A stretch of 10,696 nt of DNA, taken from NCBI GenBank assembly GCA_964544345.1, contig CAZJBT010000075.1, positions 1 to 10,696 on the forward strand, read 5' to 3'. This DNA is from CAKTOF01 sp964544345. GTDB taxonomy: Bacteria; Bacillota; Clostridia; Oscillospirales; Oscillospiraceae. The notes below the pieces were generated by a model. That model ran no database searches. It saw nothing but the letters and a program-made list of their open reading frames with translations, and had not been told where the DNA came from. The position numbers and the translations under genes were made by a program. Of this stretch, positions 1 through 5,975 are shown in pieces; positions within the stretch are counted from its first letter, which is position 1; every line of letters starts with the position of its first letter.

Positions 1-183
1 CTTGCCTTTCGTCAGCAGATTGTAGTACAGCACTCGATGCTGCGCTTTCAACCATTTTCGGTGTCAGTTTCCCCATATGCCGACTTCATAATCGCCTGTT
101 TCGGGCAATTTCAGATCAGGCAGCAGGTAGTCGCCTTGCCGGGCATATGTGCCGCCGTTTTGCTCAAAGATAGATCTTTCCAT
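1..183 (-). pseudogene. TnpV-like transposon protein, interrupted by an in-frame stop and cut by the window edge
   Basis: Read on the minus strand from an ATG at 183, the frame starts MERSIFEQNGGTYARQGDYL and reaches GIWGN before a TGA at 66-64. The same frame continues without a shift as HRKWLKAQHRVLYYNLLTKG to the window edge. The combined pattern (FEQ.GGTY...GDYLLPDL near the start, GIWG, then a basic stretch and RVLYYNLLT) is what I remember of TnpV, a small accessory protein of Tn4451-type clostridial elements whose molecular role is poorly known. A GGAGG at 196-192, 8 nt before the ATG, supports the start. In relatives I recall Gln-Arg where this copy has Asn-stop, so a CGA-to-TGA nonsense change is the simplest reading. 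The gene probably belongs to a decayed mobile element lying to the left. The family call is from memory of the motif; the in-frame stop is seen directly. Confidence 0.72.
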
Positions 184-408
184 GATGTAATCCTCCAAAT
201 GATTTGATTTTCCTGCAATTTCAATCATTCCGGCTGATTACAAAGCCGAAGGGAGGCAACTTCCTTACGAAGTGTCTCCCTTGGGCGGGTGCTTTTTATG
301 CTTTTACGCCGGCCTTTGCCAGCACCCCTCGTCGCGTCTGCGCCGGGGCGGCTCCCTGACACAAAGAAAGCTCTGAAGGTACCAAAGCCTGACGCTCTTG
401 GAGAAAGC
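184..408. other. Gene-free junction between the tnpV remnant and spo0A, with hairpins
   Basis: No convincing gene lies here. The short open frames have no good ribosome binding site and no recognisable product. The left part (184-245) is AT-rich, like the tnpV remnant, and the right part (305-360) is GC-rich. Two adjacent inverted repeats occupy 231-282 and are listed separately. A third, weaker inverted repeat (GCCTGA at 387-392 against TCAGGC at 409-414) overlaps the spo0A stop codon. It lacks a T-tract on the minus strand, so it is at best a poor spo0A terminator. Confidence 0.6.
231..282. repeat. Two tandem hairpin-forming inverted repeats downstream of spo0A
   Basis: The first hairpin is CGGCT (231-235) against AGCCG (244-248), with an 8-nt loop. 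The second starts at the next base: AAGGGAG (249-255) pairs with CTCCCTT (276-282), and inside it ACTTC (259-263) pairs with GAAGT (269-273) around loop CTTAC. On the plus strand a short T-run follows at 293-297; on the minus strand no T-run follows. It could be a bidirectional terminator-like structure between spo0A and the mobile remnant, or a dispersed palindromic repeat or element end. The pairing is seen directly; the role is open. Confidence 0.5.
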
Positions 409-1191
409 TCAGGCCTTCTGCATCTGCATTTCCTTGATCTGGAGCTGAAGGCGGTCAGCAATCAGAGCGATGAACTCTGAGTTTGTGGGCTTGCCCTTCG
501 TATTTGAGACCGTATAGCCGAAAAAGTGCTGGAGCGTCTCCAGGTCGCCGCGATCCCATGCGACCTCGATCGCGTGCCGGATGGCTCGCTCAACGCGCGA
601 CGGCGTGGTGGAGAATGTCTTGGCGACCTGCGGATAGAGCACCTTGGTGATCGCGTTGATGACATCCATATCCTCGACCGCAATCATGATCGCCTCGCGC
701 AGATATTGATAGCCTTTGATATGCGCCGGGACGCCGATCTCGTGAATGACGTTCGTGACCATGGCCTCCATGTTGACTTCCGGCTTGCGCGCTGCACTCT
801 GCGCCACAGGACGCTCTCGAGTTTCCCGGATCTCGCCGAGCCGTTCAATCACCGCGTGGATGTCACACGGCTTCGGCATCAGATACTGCACGCCCAGCGC
901 CACGCTCTGCGCCGCGGCAAAGTCTGAGAGCATCGCAGAGACCACCATTGTGACCGGCCGCTCCGGCAGCACGTTCATGCTTTTGAGCACCGACATACCG
1001 TCGAGCTTGGCCAGCATCAGATCGAGGATCAAAACGTCCGGCTTCCGCTCGGCCAGCATCTGTACCGCCTGCTGTCCGTCCGCGGCAATTCCAACCACCT
1101 CATACCCCTCGGTGGCGGCTATCGCGGTTTCCAGTTGACGGGCAAAATCCTCGTTTCCGTCCGCCAACAAAATTGAGATGCGTTTTTCCAT
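409..1191 (-). CDS. spo0A: Sporulation response regulator Spo0A
   Basis: Spo0A is the phosphorylation-activated transcription factor that commits spore-formers to sporulation by binding 0A boxes (TGTCGAA). The 260-residue protein has the usual family size. Residues 5-120 are a CheY-type receiver with phospho-acceptor Asp57 (VLILDLML), switch Ser85 (MVVSA) and Lys107 (MPKP). After a charged linker (about 121-140), residues 145-250 are the effector domain, with the near-invariant stretches HEIGVPAHIKGYQYLREAI, SRVERAIRHAIEVAW (recognition helix) and GKPTNSEFIALIADRL. The start at 1191 is preceded by GGGAGAGG (1207-1200). One oddity is that the acidic pocket reads Asp11-Gly12 where Bacillus subtilis Spo0A has Asp-Asp. 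The gene lies downstream of spoIVB, the conserved order, with a 0A box and an extended -10 in the gap suggesting autoregulation. Confidence 0.98.
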   Translation of the reverse strand: MEKRISILLADGNEDFARQLETAIAATEGYEVVGIAADGQQAVQMLAERKPDVLILDLMLAKLDGMSVLKSMNVLPERPVTMVVSAMLSDFAAAQSVALGVQYLMPKPCDIHAVIERLGEIRETRERPVAQSAARKPEVNMEAMVTNVIHEIGVPAHIKGYQYLREAIMIAVEDMDVINAITKVLYPQVAKTFSTTPSRVERAIRHAIEVAWDRGDLETLQHFFGYTVSNTKGKPTNSEFIALIADRLQLQIKEMQMQKA

Positions 1192-1285
1192 CGTAGTTAC
1201 CTCTCCCGTTTGGTTGTTTTCGAGTTTCTCCGTTTATCGCTGCGATGGATTAAATTTAGCACATACATCTGGTTATTTCAAGAGT

Positions 1286-1294
1286 ATTCTACCA
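1286..1294 (-). promoter_or_regulatory. Extended -10 promoter candidate for spo0A
   Basis: The minus strand reads TGG followed by TAGAAT (1294-1286), a TGn extended -10 for the vegetative sigma factor. No good -35 hexamer lies 17 nt upstream (expected at 1314-1309). That slot overlaps the perfect 0A box at 1318-1312, a geometry typical of activated promoters. Initiation would fall near 1279, giving a leader of roughly 90 nt before the spo0A ATG. Confidence 0.5.
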
Positions 1295-1311
1295 TTTTTT
1301 GGTATCAATTA

Positions 1312-1318
1312 TTCGACA
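1312..1318 (-). promoter_or_regulatory. 0A box (Spo0A operator) upstream of spo0A
   Basis: The minus strand carries TGTCGAA, an exact match to the published 0A-box core bound by phosphorylated Spo0A. It sits 20 nt upstream of the extended -10 and overlaps the place where a -35 would lie, as at Spo0A-activated sigma-A promoters. A second, one-mismatch copy (GGTCGAA, plus-strand orientation) is at 1386-1392. Positive autoregulation is the inferred role. Confidence 0.6.
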
Positions 1319-1419
1319 ATTTTCCAATCCTTCTTCCAGCTTCCCCAGTATTCTGGAAAATATTCGTACTTTCGCTAGCAGAAGCGGTCGAATTTGTGTC
1401 CTTCTCTACGCCCCGCACG

Positions 1420-1451
1420 AAACGGCGGCAAGCGAATGCCTGCCGCCGTTT
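1420..1451 (-). terminator. Hairpin terminator of spoIVB
   Basis: A perfect 11-bp inverted repeat, AAACGGCGGCA (1420-1430) with TGCCGCCGTTT (1441-1451), encloses a 10-nt loop and begins 2 nt after the spoIVB stop. On the minus strand the 3' arm ends in only TTT, so the U-tract is short, but the GC-rich stem and the position make it a likely terminator or attenuator separating spoIVB from spo0A. Confidence 0.6.
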
Positions 1452-1453
1452 GC

Positions 1454-2434
1454 TCACGCCGCCGCGTCGAGCATGTTTTCGATGAAGATGCCATAGCCGG
1501 TATCCGGCTGGTTGACCAGGACATGCGTGACCGCGCCGATCAGCTTGCCATTCTGCAGGATCGGGCTGCCGGACATCCCCTGCACGATGCCGCCGGTGGC
1601 CTCCAGCAGCGCCGGATCGGTCACCGTCAGCATCAGGTTCCGCCCCGTGTCGGCGCTAACCGGATAAATCTTTGTGATCTCCACATCATACTCCCGGATC
1701 TCGCTGCCCTTCACCATGCATCGGATGGTTGCCGGCCCGGTCGTCACCTCCTCGTGCGAGGCGACCGGTACCGCATCCAGCTCCGTCAGCTCCTGATCCA
1801 GATAGCCAAAGATACCGGCGACGGTATTGCGCTCTACAGTACCCACGCCCTCGTCCGGGTTGAACGCGCCCTGAAGCTGGCCGGGACTGCCGCGCTGGCC
1901 GCGGTTGACCCCAACCACATCCGCGCGCATCAGGCTGCCGCTTGCGAGCGGCAGGAGCTGTGCCGCCGTACCGTCGCTGATGCCATGGCCCAATGCGCCA
2001 TACAGCCCGGTCTGTGGGTCATAAAATGTGACCGTGCCAATGCCCGCGATCGCGTCGCGGATGTAGATCCCCATCCGATAGTCGCCGCCGAGCGCGGCAG
2101 GCGTCACCGAGACCTCCACACTCTTGCCCTTGCGCAGCGCTGTGATGGTGAGGCTCCTGCCCCCGCTTTCCCGCACCACCTGCGCCAATTCTGACGCCGC
2201 CGTCACCGCAGTACCGTTGACGGCGCGGATCACATCACCCGTTTTCAATCCCGCTGTGCGCGCCGGCGCACCCTCGTCAAAGCCCGTCACTACGATCCCG
2301 TCCGTCTGCATTCGGATGCCGACCGCCGCGCCGACCGGCACCAGCTCCGTCGGAACCGCCGCCAGCGCTTGCGCCGACAAGGCAACTGTCAGCGCAAGCG
2401 CAAGGAAAAAATTCAGAAATCGCCGCTGTTTCAT
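1454..2434 (-). CDS. spoIVB: SpoIVB serine peptidase (family S55), stage IV sporulation
   Basis: SpoIVB is made in the forespore, is secreted into the space between forespore and mother cell, and triggers pro-sigma-K processing by cleaving SpoIVFA in Bacillus. From the ATG at 2434 the 326-residue protein starts MKQRR, followed by a hydrophobic signal or anchor (residues 6-25). A PDZ domain covers about 38-110 (GIVVTGF, GAPARTAGLKTGD). The S55 peptidase domain follows, with His150 in GALGHGISD, Asp273 in TVTDPALLEATGG and Ser288 in GIVQGMSGSP. The Asp-Ser spacing of 15 equals that of B. subtilis Asp363/Ser378. The chosen start has AAGGGTG 6 nt upstream; the upstream extension of the frame crosses a terminator and has no signal-peptide logic. 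The protein is shorter than the roughly 426-residue B. subtilis protein, but all key residues are present. It precedes spo0A, the classic order. Confidence 0.95.
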   Translation of the reverse strand: MKQRRFLNFFLALALTVALSAQALAAVPTELVPVGAAVGIRMQTDGIVVTGFDEGAPARTAGLKTGDVIRAVNGTAVTAASELAQVVRESGGRSLTITALRKGKSVEVSVTPAALGGDYRMGIYIRDAIAGIGTVTFYDPQTGLYGALGHGISDGTAAQLLPLASGSLMRADVVGVNRGQRGSPGQLQGAFNPDEGVGTVERNTVAGIFGYLDQELTELDAVPVASHEEVTTGPATIRCMVKGSEIREYDVEITKIYPVSADTGRNLMLTVTDPALLEATGGIVQGMSGSPILQNGKLIGAVTHVLVNQPDTGYGIFIENMLDAAA

Positions 2435-2466
2435 CAACTTCACCCTTTCTCGCCGCATTACACGGT

Positions 2467-2497
2467 TAATATGACCCACACGAGCCGGACTCATCGC
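2467..2497 (-). promoter_or_regulatory. Candidate sigma-G/sigma-F type promoter of spoIVB
   Basis: The minus strand has CATATTA at 2473-2467, matching the -10 pattern of forespore sigma factors (CATnnTA). A weak -35 match, GCGATG, sits at 2497-2492 with an 18-nt spacer. Predicted initiation near 2460 leaves about 25 nt before the ATG at 2434, a sensible leader. SpoIVB is known to be sigma-G controlled in Bacillus. The -35 is poor, so the assignment rests on the -10, the spacing and the gene. Confidence 0.45.
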
Positions 2498-2524
2498 AGG
2501 CAAAAAACAGGGTGATTTCCTTGT

Positions 2525-2571
2525 CAAAAAAGCGATCCCCCACGGCTGCCGTTTCTTTGCCGTGGGAGATC
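2525..2571 (-). terminator. Rho-independent terminator of the glmS-nitroreductase-DUF2461 operon
   Basis: A 13-bp stem with one mismatch (2534-2546 with 2559-2571) carries a 12-nt loop. On the minus strand it is followed by GC and TTTTTT (2531-2526). It lies 26 nt past the DUF2461 stop and before the spoIVB promoter, so it isolates the housekeeping operon from the sporulation genes. Confidence 0.88.
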
Positions 2572-2597
2572 GGAAGATGCTGACAGCGTTCCCGAAA

Positions 2598-3257
2598 TTA
2601 AGCACGCTCATCCGTGAAGCGCAGGAAATACTCATTGAGCGGCAGCAGCGCGCAGAACGTATCACGCACGCGGCCGGAGAGCGTTGGAGAAAACAGCTCC
2701 TCGCCGGCTGGATAGTGGTTCCAGGCTTCTACATTTTTTAAATTGTAAAAACGCGCAGCCTCCGGCGTCGGACACGGCTTTTTGCGATAGTATTCCTCGC
2801 CGCCGACCGTCACATCCGTTTCGCGTTCGATTTTTTGAACCATTTTTAAAAACGGCTTTGGACGCGCGGCCAGTTCTTCGCGAAATGCGTTCATGGCGTC
2901 CACCTTCGGGCGGACAAGACCAAAGCCGTAGGCGCAGCCCTCCGGCGAGATTTCAAAAAACAGTGCCGGGTGCTGCGACCACGAATCGCACTCACGCCGA
3001 ATGCACAGCCAGAGCGACTGCTTGTACGGCGCCTCGGCATAGTTCGGCAGCCGCGCGTCGCGGTAGATGCGCGAGACCTTGCAGAGCATGCCCGGGATCC
3101 GGGAGAACGGCTCGAACACCTCGTCGGCCAATTCTTTCATCGGACGATAGAGCCGGTCAAGATAGGTCTGCTTATTCTGCTCAAACCACATCTTGTTGTT
3201 ATTGAACCGGATGCCCCAGAGGAAGTCGATCGCCTCGGGCGAAAATCCCTCAAACAT
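2598..3257 (-). CDS. DUF2461 family protein (TIGR02453-like)
   Basis: This 219-residue protein of unknown function has the hallmarks of DUF2461: an N-terminal FL..IRFNNNK.WFEQNKQTY segment (residues 12-32), a central RIYRDARLPNYAEAPYKQSL block, WSQHPALFFEISPEGCAYGFG in the middle, and a C-terminal YYRKKP and YNLKN region. No signal peptide or membrane segment is visible, so it is probably cytosolic. Its ATG at 3257 overlaps the nitroreductase stop by 8 nt, and the best Shine-Dalgarno (GGAGG) lies inside the nitroreductase 3' end, pointing to translational coupling. It is the last gene before a strong terminator. Its function is unknown, and the operon position next to a flavin reductase gives no firm clue. 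Confidence 0.9.
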   Translation of the reverse strand: MFEGFSPEAIDFLWGIRFNNNKMWFEQNKQTYLDRLYRPMKELADEVFEPFSRIPGMLCKVSRIYRDARLPNYAEAPYKQSLWLCIRRECDSWSQHPALFFEISPEGCAYGFGLVRPKVDAMNAFREELAARPKPFLKMVQKIERETDVTVGGEEYYRKKPCPTPEAARFYNLKNVEAWNHYPAGEELFSPTLSGRVRDTFCALLPLNEYFLRFTDERA

Positions 3258-3786
3258 AGCGGATCAGATCCTCCGGCATCTTGCGCTTCGGCGCAGAGGG
3301 CGTCTCATCCGGGTAGCCGAGCGCAATGAGCGCCGTGAGCACCTCTCCCTCACCGAGGGCGAGGTAGGCCGGCAGCTTCACCTCGTCGTAAATACCGAGC
3401 ATGACAGTCGCAAGCCCCAGCTCATGCGCGGCCAGGCAGAAGGTCTGCGCGGCTATGCCGGCATCGAAATACTCCCACCGGTCATCCTTCGTCGTGGTGG
3501 GCGAGCCGTCTCGCTCGTAGCCCGAGCGGCCGTGTACGGTAGTCATTGCAACGAGCACCGGCGCAGTGCGCACTGTGCGCGCATTGAACTCCGGCAGCAT
3601 GGCGGCGCAGATCGTCTCCTTCTTCTCAGGCGATTCGACAATGATATAGCGCGCGGTCTGCGTGTTTTTCCAGCTCGGCGCAAAGCGCGCCGCGTCCACG
3701 ACCCGCTCGAGCAGCTCGCGCGGCGGCATTTCGGGGCGAAACCGGCGAACGCTCCTTCTGGTCTGAATGGCTTCGATCGTATTCAT
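3250..3786 (-). CDS. Nitroreductase family FMN-dependent oxidoreductase
   Basis: This single-domain, 178-residue FMN-binding nitroreductase is likely an NAD(P)H-dependent reductase of unknown substrate. Residues 10-16 (RRSVRRF) form the typical phosphate-binding start of the family. AARFAPSWKNTQTARYIIV (33-51) is the usual SxxNxQ-type flavin region. FDAGIAAQTFCLAAHELGL (107-125) and GYPDE.P.AP.RK (157-169) complete the fold. The start is taken as ATG at 3786 rather than the upstream GTG at 3795, because GGAG at 3798-3795 is then 8 nt away. That GGAG is also the end of the glmS reading frame. The gap to glmS is 5 nt, and the gene overlaps DUF2461 by 8 nt, so all three should be co-transcribed. 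The protein is short for the superfamily but normal for the compact clostridial type. Confidence 0.92.
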   Translation of the reverse strand: MNTIEAIQTRRSVRRFRPEMPPRELLERVVDAARFAPSWKNTQTARYIIVESPEKKETICAAMLPEFNARTVRTAPVLVAMTTVHGRSGYERDGSPTTTKDDRWEYFDAGIAAQTFCLAAHELGLATVMLGIYDEVKLPAYLALGEGEVLTALIALGYPDETPSAPKRKMPEDLIRYV

Positions 3787-3791
3787 ATTTC

Positions 3792-5624
3792 TCACTCCAC
3801 AGTAACAGATTTGGCCAAATTGCGGGGCTTATCGATATCACAGCCGCGCATAAGCGCAATATAGTACGAAAACAGCTGCAGCGGCAGCACGCCAAGGTTC
3901 GGCAGGAGCATATCCTCGGTGTCAGGAATGGCGATCACGCCGTTGACCTCGGCAGCCAGCTCGTTCCGGCGGCTCTCTGTCGTCAGCGCGAGCACATCGG
4001 CGCCGCGCGCCTTGACCTCCTTGACGTTCGACATGGCCTTGTCGAACAGCGGGCCGTAGGTGCCAAGCGCGATGACCAGCGTACCCGGCTCGATCAGCGA
4101 GATCGTGCCGTGCTTCAGCTCGCCGGAAGCGTATGCCTCAGAGTGGATATACGAGATCTCCTTGAGCTTCAGGCTGCCCTCCAGCCCGAGCGCATAGTCG
4201 AGGTTGCGGCCAATGAAAAAGACCGACTCATGATTGAAATAGCGCGAGGCAAAATACTGAATATCGTCCTTCTGATCCAGGATGGTCTGCATTTTTTCCG
4301 GTACGCGCTGCAGCTCCTCCACGAGCGCCTGATAGCGCTCCGGAGAGATGGCGCCGAGCGCGTCGGCAAAGTAGAGCCCCAGCAGGTCGAGCACCGCCAT
4401 CTGCGTCGAATACGCCTTGGTCGTCGCCACGGCGATCTCCGGGCCAGCCCAGGTATAGAGCACGTCGTCGGACTCGCGTGCGATCGACGAGCCGACCACA
4501 TTTACGATAGAGAGCACGCGCGCGCCGAGCCGCTTCGCCTCACGCAGCGCGGCCAGCGTATCGATCGTCTCACCGGACTGGCTGATGACGAGCGCAAGCG
4601 TGCGGTCATCCACGATCGGGTCACAGTAGCGGAATTCCGATGCGAGCACGACCTCGACCGGCTTGCGCAGCAGCTTCTCCAGGTTATATTTTCCCACCAT
4701 GCCGACATGATACGACGAGCCACAGGCAATGATATAGATCCTGCTGATGCTGCGCACATAGTCCGGCGTCAGGTCAAGGTCGTCGAGCACGACGCGGCCG
4801 TTCCGGATGCGGGGCTGGATCGTCTTGGCGACAGCCTCGGGCTGCTCCAGGATCTCTTTGAACATGAAGTGCGGATAGCCGCCCTTTTCAGCCGCTGACA
4901 CGTCCCAATCGACAATACTGTGCGGCTTTTCGATCGGCTCGCACATGGCGTTATAGAGCTGGATACCGTCGCGAGACAGAACAGCCACCTCGTCGTCGTC
5001 CATATAGCAGACCTCGCGCGTGTGAGCAATGACTGCCGTCACGTCAGAGGCGATCAGGCTGCACCCGTCGCCATAGCCAAGAATGAGCGGACTCATCTTA
5101 CGCGCGGCAATGAGCTGATCCGGCGCGTCAGCACAGATGATGCCGAGCGCGTAGGCGCCCTCAATGCGGTCGAGCACCTTAAAGACCGCCTTGAGAATGT
5201 CGCCCTCATAATAATATTCAAGTAACTGCGCAACGACCTCCGTGTCGGTGTCCGACTGGAAGGTGACGCCCTTGCTCTGCAAAAGCTGCTTGATTTCGAG
5301 ATAGTTTTCCACAATGCCATTGTGTACGACCGCAATGCGGCCGTCCTCGGACACATGCGGATGTGAATTGGCGTCCGACGGCTCGCCGTGCGTCGCCCAG
5401 CGGGTGTGGCCGATGCCCATCGTACCGGTGACGGAAGCGCCGTCTTGCGTTTTATCGGCCAGCGTCTGGAGCCGGCCGACCGATTTGACGACCTGCAGCC
5501 CCTTCTCCTTTGACGTCACTGCGATGCCCGCGGAGTCATAGCCCCGGTATTCGAGCCGGCGCAGCCCGTCGAGCAGGATCGGAGCCGCCTGCTCCCTGCC
5601 TACATAACCAACGATTCCACACAT
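3792..5624 (-). CDS. glmS: Glutamine-fructose-6-phosphate aminotransferase (isomerizing)
   Basis: GlmS makes glucosamine-6-phosphate from fructose-6-phosphate and glutamine, the entry step to UDP-GlcNAc and peptidoglycan. The 610-residue length is standard. The class II glutamine amidotransferase domain begins MCGIVGYVG with Cys2 as nucleophile and includes GIGHTRWATHG (70-80), HNGIVENY (101-108) and SDTDTE (124-129). Two SIS domains follow: the first with ACGSSYHVG (300-308) and SQSGET (348-353), the second covering roughly 455-590, including EAYASGELKHG. The C-terminus NLAKSVTVE is the conserved tail reaching the active site. The start has AGGAGG 8 nt upstream. Expression should be controlled by the ribozyme in its leader, which cuts the mRNA when GlcN6P is abundant. 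It is first in an operon with the nitroreductase and DUF2461 genes. Confidence 0.98.
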   Translation of the reverse strand: MCGIVGYVGREQAAPILLDGLRRLEYRGYDSAGIAVTSKEKGLQVVKSVGRLQTLADKTQDGASVTGTMGIGHTRWATHGEPSDANSHPHVSEDGRIAVVHNGIVENYLEIKQLLQSKGVTFQSDTDTEVVAQLLEYYYEGDILKAVFKVLDRIEGAYALGIICADAPDQLIAARKMSPLILGYGDGCSLIASDVTAVIAHTREVCYMDDDEVAVLSRDGIQLYNAMCEPIEKPHSIVDWDVSAAEKGGYPHFMFKEILEQPEAVAKTIQPRIRNGRVVLDDLDLTPDYVRSISRIYIIACGSSYHVGMVGKYNLEKLLRKPVEVVLASEFRYCDPIVDDRTLALVISQSGETIDTLAALREAKRLGARVLSIVNVVGSSIARESDDVLYTWAGPEIAVATTKAYSTQMAVLDLLGLYFADALGAISPERYQALVEELQRVPEKMQTILDQKDDIQYFASRYFNHESVFFIGRNLDYALGLEGSLKLKEISYIHSEAYASGELKHGTISLIEPGTLVIALGTYGPLFDKAMSNVKEVKARGADVLALTTESRRNELAAEVNGVIAIPDTEDMLLPNLGVLPLQLFSYYIALMRGCDIDKPRNLAKSVTVE

Positions 5625-5680
5625 GGTAAGTTCCTCCTGTTATAAAATCAGGACAAACTCGCAGCCATTTGCCCAAGCTC

Positions 5681-5816
5681 TGCTCACAGCCCCTTTGTTT
5701 TGCGGTTGCCCGCATATTTCTGACTGTGTCACGCACGCAAAGCGGCACGGAAGCGCATCCGCCGAATTTTCGATCACGCTTCTCCTCGTCGTCCTGCAAA
5801 AGCAGGCGCTGGCGCT
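5681..5816 (-). promoter_or_regulatory. glmS ribozyme riboswitch (GlcN6P-activated self-cleaving RNA)
   Basis: The glmS leader contains the conserved ribozyme core. The 5' A-GCGCC cleavage context places the cut between 5816 and 5815. CCTGC-TTTT-GCAGG forms the P2-region hairpin (5806-5793). GACGAGGAG and ATCGAAAATTCGGCGGATGC are the signature core segments, flanked by a 6-bp stem (5782-5777 with 5755-5750). A downstream arm has GCGG-GCAA-CCGC (5713-5702, a GNRA loop) enclosed by CACAGTC/GGCTGTG (5728-5722 with 5691-5685). GlcN6P acts as a coenzyme for cleavage; the cut mRNA is then degraded, lowering GlmS. The exact 3' boundary is uncertain by about 10 nt. Motif identity comes from knowledge of the family; the pairing was checked by eye. 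Confidence 0.93.
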
Positions 5817-5865
5817 TTTCCCGGGTTGCCCCAAGTTCTCCTTTCTATCCTCTGCGATTGCACTC

Positions 5866-5871
5866 ATTATA
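5866..5871 (-). promoter_or_regulatory. -10 element of the glmS promoter
   Basis: A perfect TATAAT lies on the minus strand at 5871-5866. The -35 region (around 5894-5889, TAGCTT) is weak. Initiation near 5859 would leave about 43 nt ahead of the ribozyme cleavage site. The stretch 5625-5934 holds no protein gene, only this promoter, the ribozyme and the ribosome binding site. Confidence 0.6.
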
Positions 5872-5934
5872 TGACACAAGCGCGAAAAAAGCTATGGGTA
5901 TTTTGCAGATCGTGTACCTGCAGCGGCAAAGAAA

Positions 5935-5965
5935 GGAGCTGCTGCAAAACGAATGCAGCAGCTCC
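5935..5965 (-). terminator. Terminator of the 143-residue protein gene
   Basis: A perfect 12-bp inverted repeat (5935-5946 with 5954-5965, loop of 7) starts 10 nt after the stop codon. On the minus strand it is followed by TTTCTTT. It separates the hypothetical gene from the glmS promoter. Confidence 0.85.
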
Positions 5966-5975
5966 CCATGGAATT

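Noticed and set aside
225..480. Small open frames on both strands between the tnpV remnant and spo0A
   Set aside because: Arg/Ser-rich shadows without ribosome binding sites, overlapping hairpins and the spo0A end.
1312..1345. Possible sigma-H promoter for spo0A (AGGATT with GTCGAATAA)
   Set aside because: Both half-sites look good, but the gap between them is about 4-5 nt shorter than the sigma-H consensus.
1394..2194. Long plus-strand open frame (266 codons) opposite spoIVB
   Set aside because: A shadow of the GC-rich spoIVB reading frame, with no recognisable domain and no ribosome binding site.
2435..2665. N-terminal extension of the spoIVB frame back to 2665
   Set aside because: It crosses the operon terminator and the forespore promoter, overlaps the DUF2461 3' end, and would bury the signal peptide. 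The ATG at 2434 has a proper ribosome binding site.
3634..3640. Perfect 0A-box sequence TTCGACA inside the nitroreductase gene
   Set aside because: It lies in coding sequence far from a promoter, and a 7-bp match is expected by chance.
4110..4898. Long plus-strand open frame opposite glmS
   Set aside because: An antisense shadow with Arg/Leu-rich, featureless composition; glmS on the other strand is unambiguous.
5536..5879. Short minus-strand open frames across the glmS leader
   Set aside because: They lie in the ribozyme and promoter, and the sequence is explained by RNA structure.
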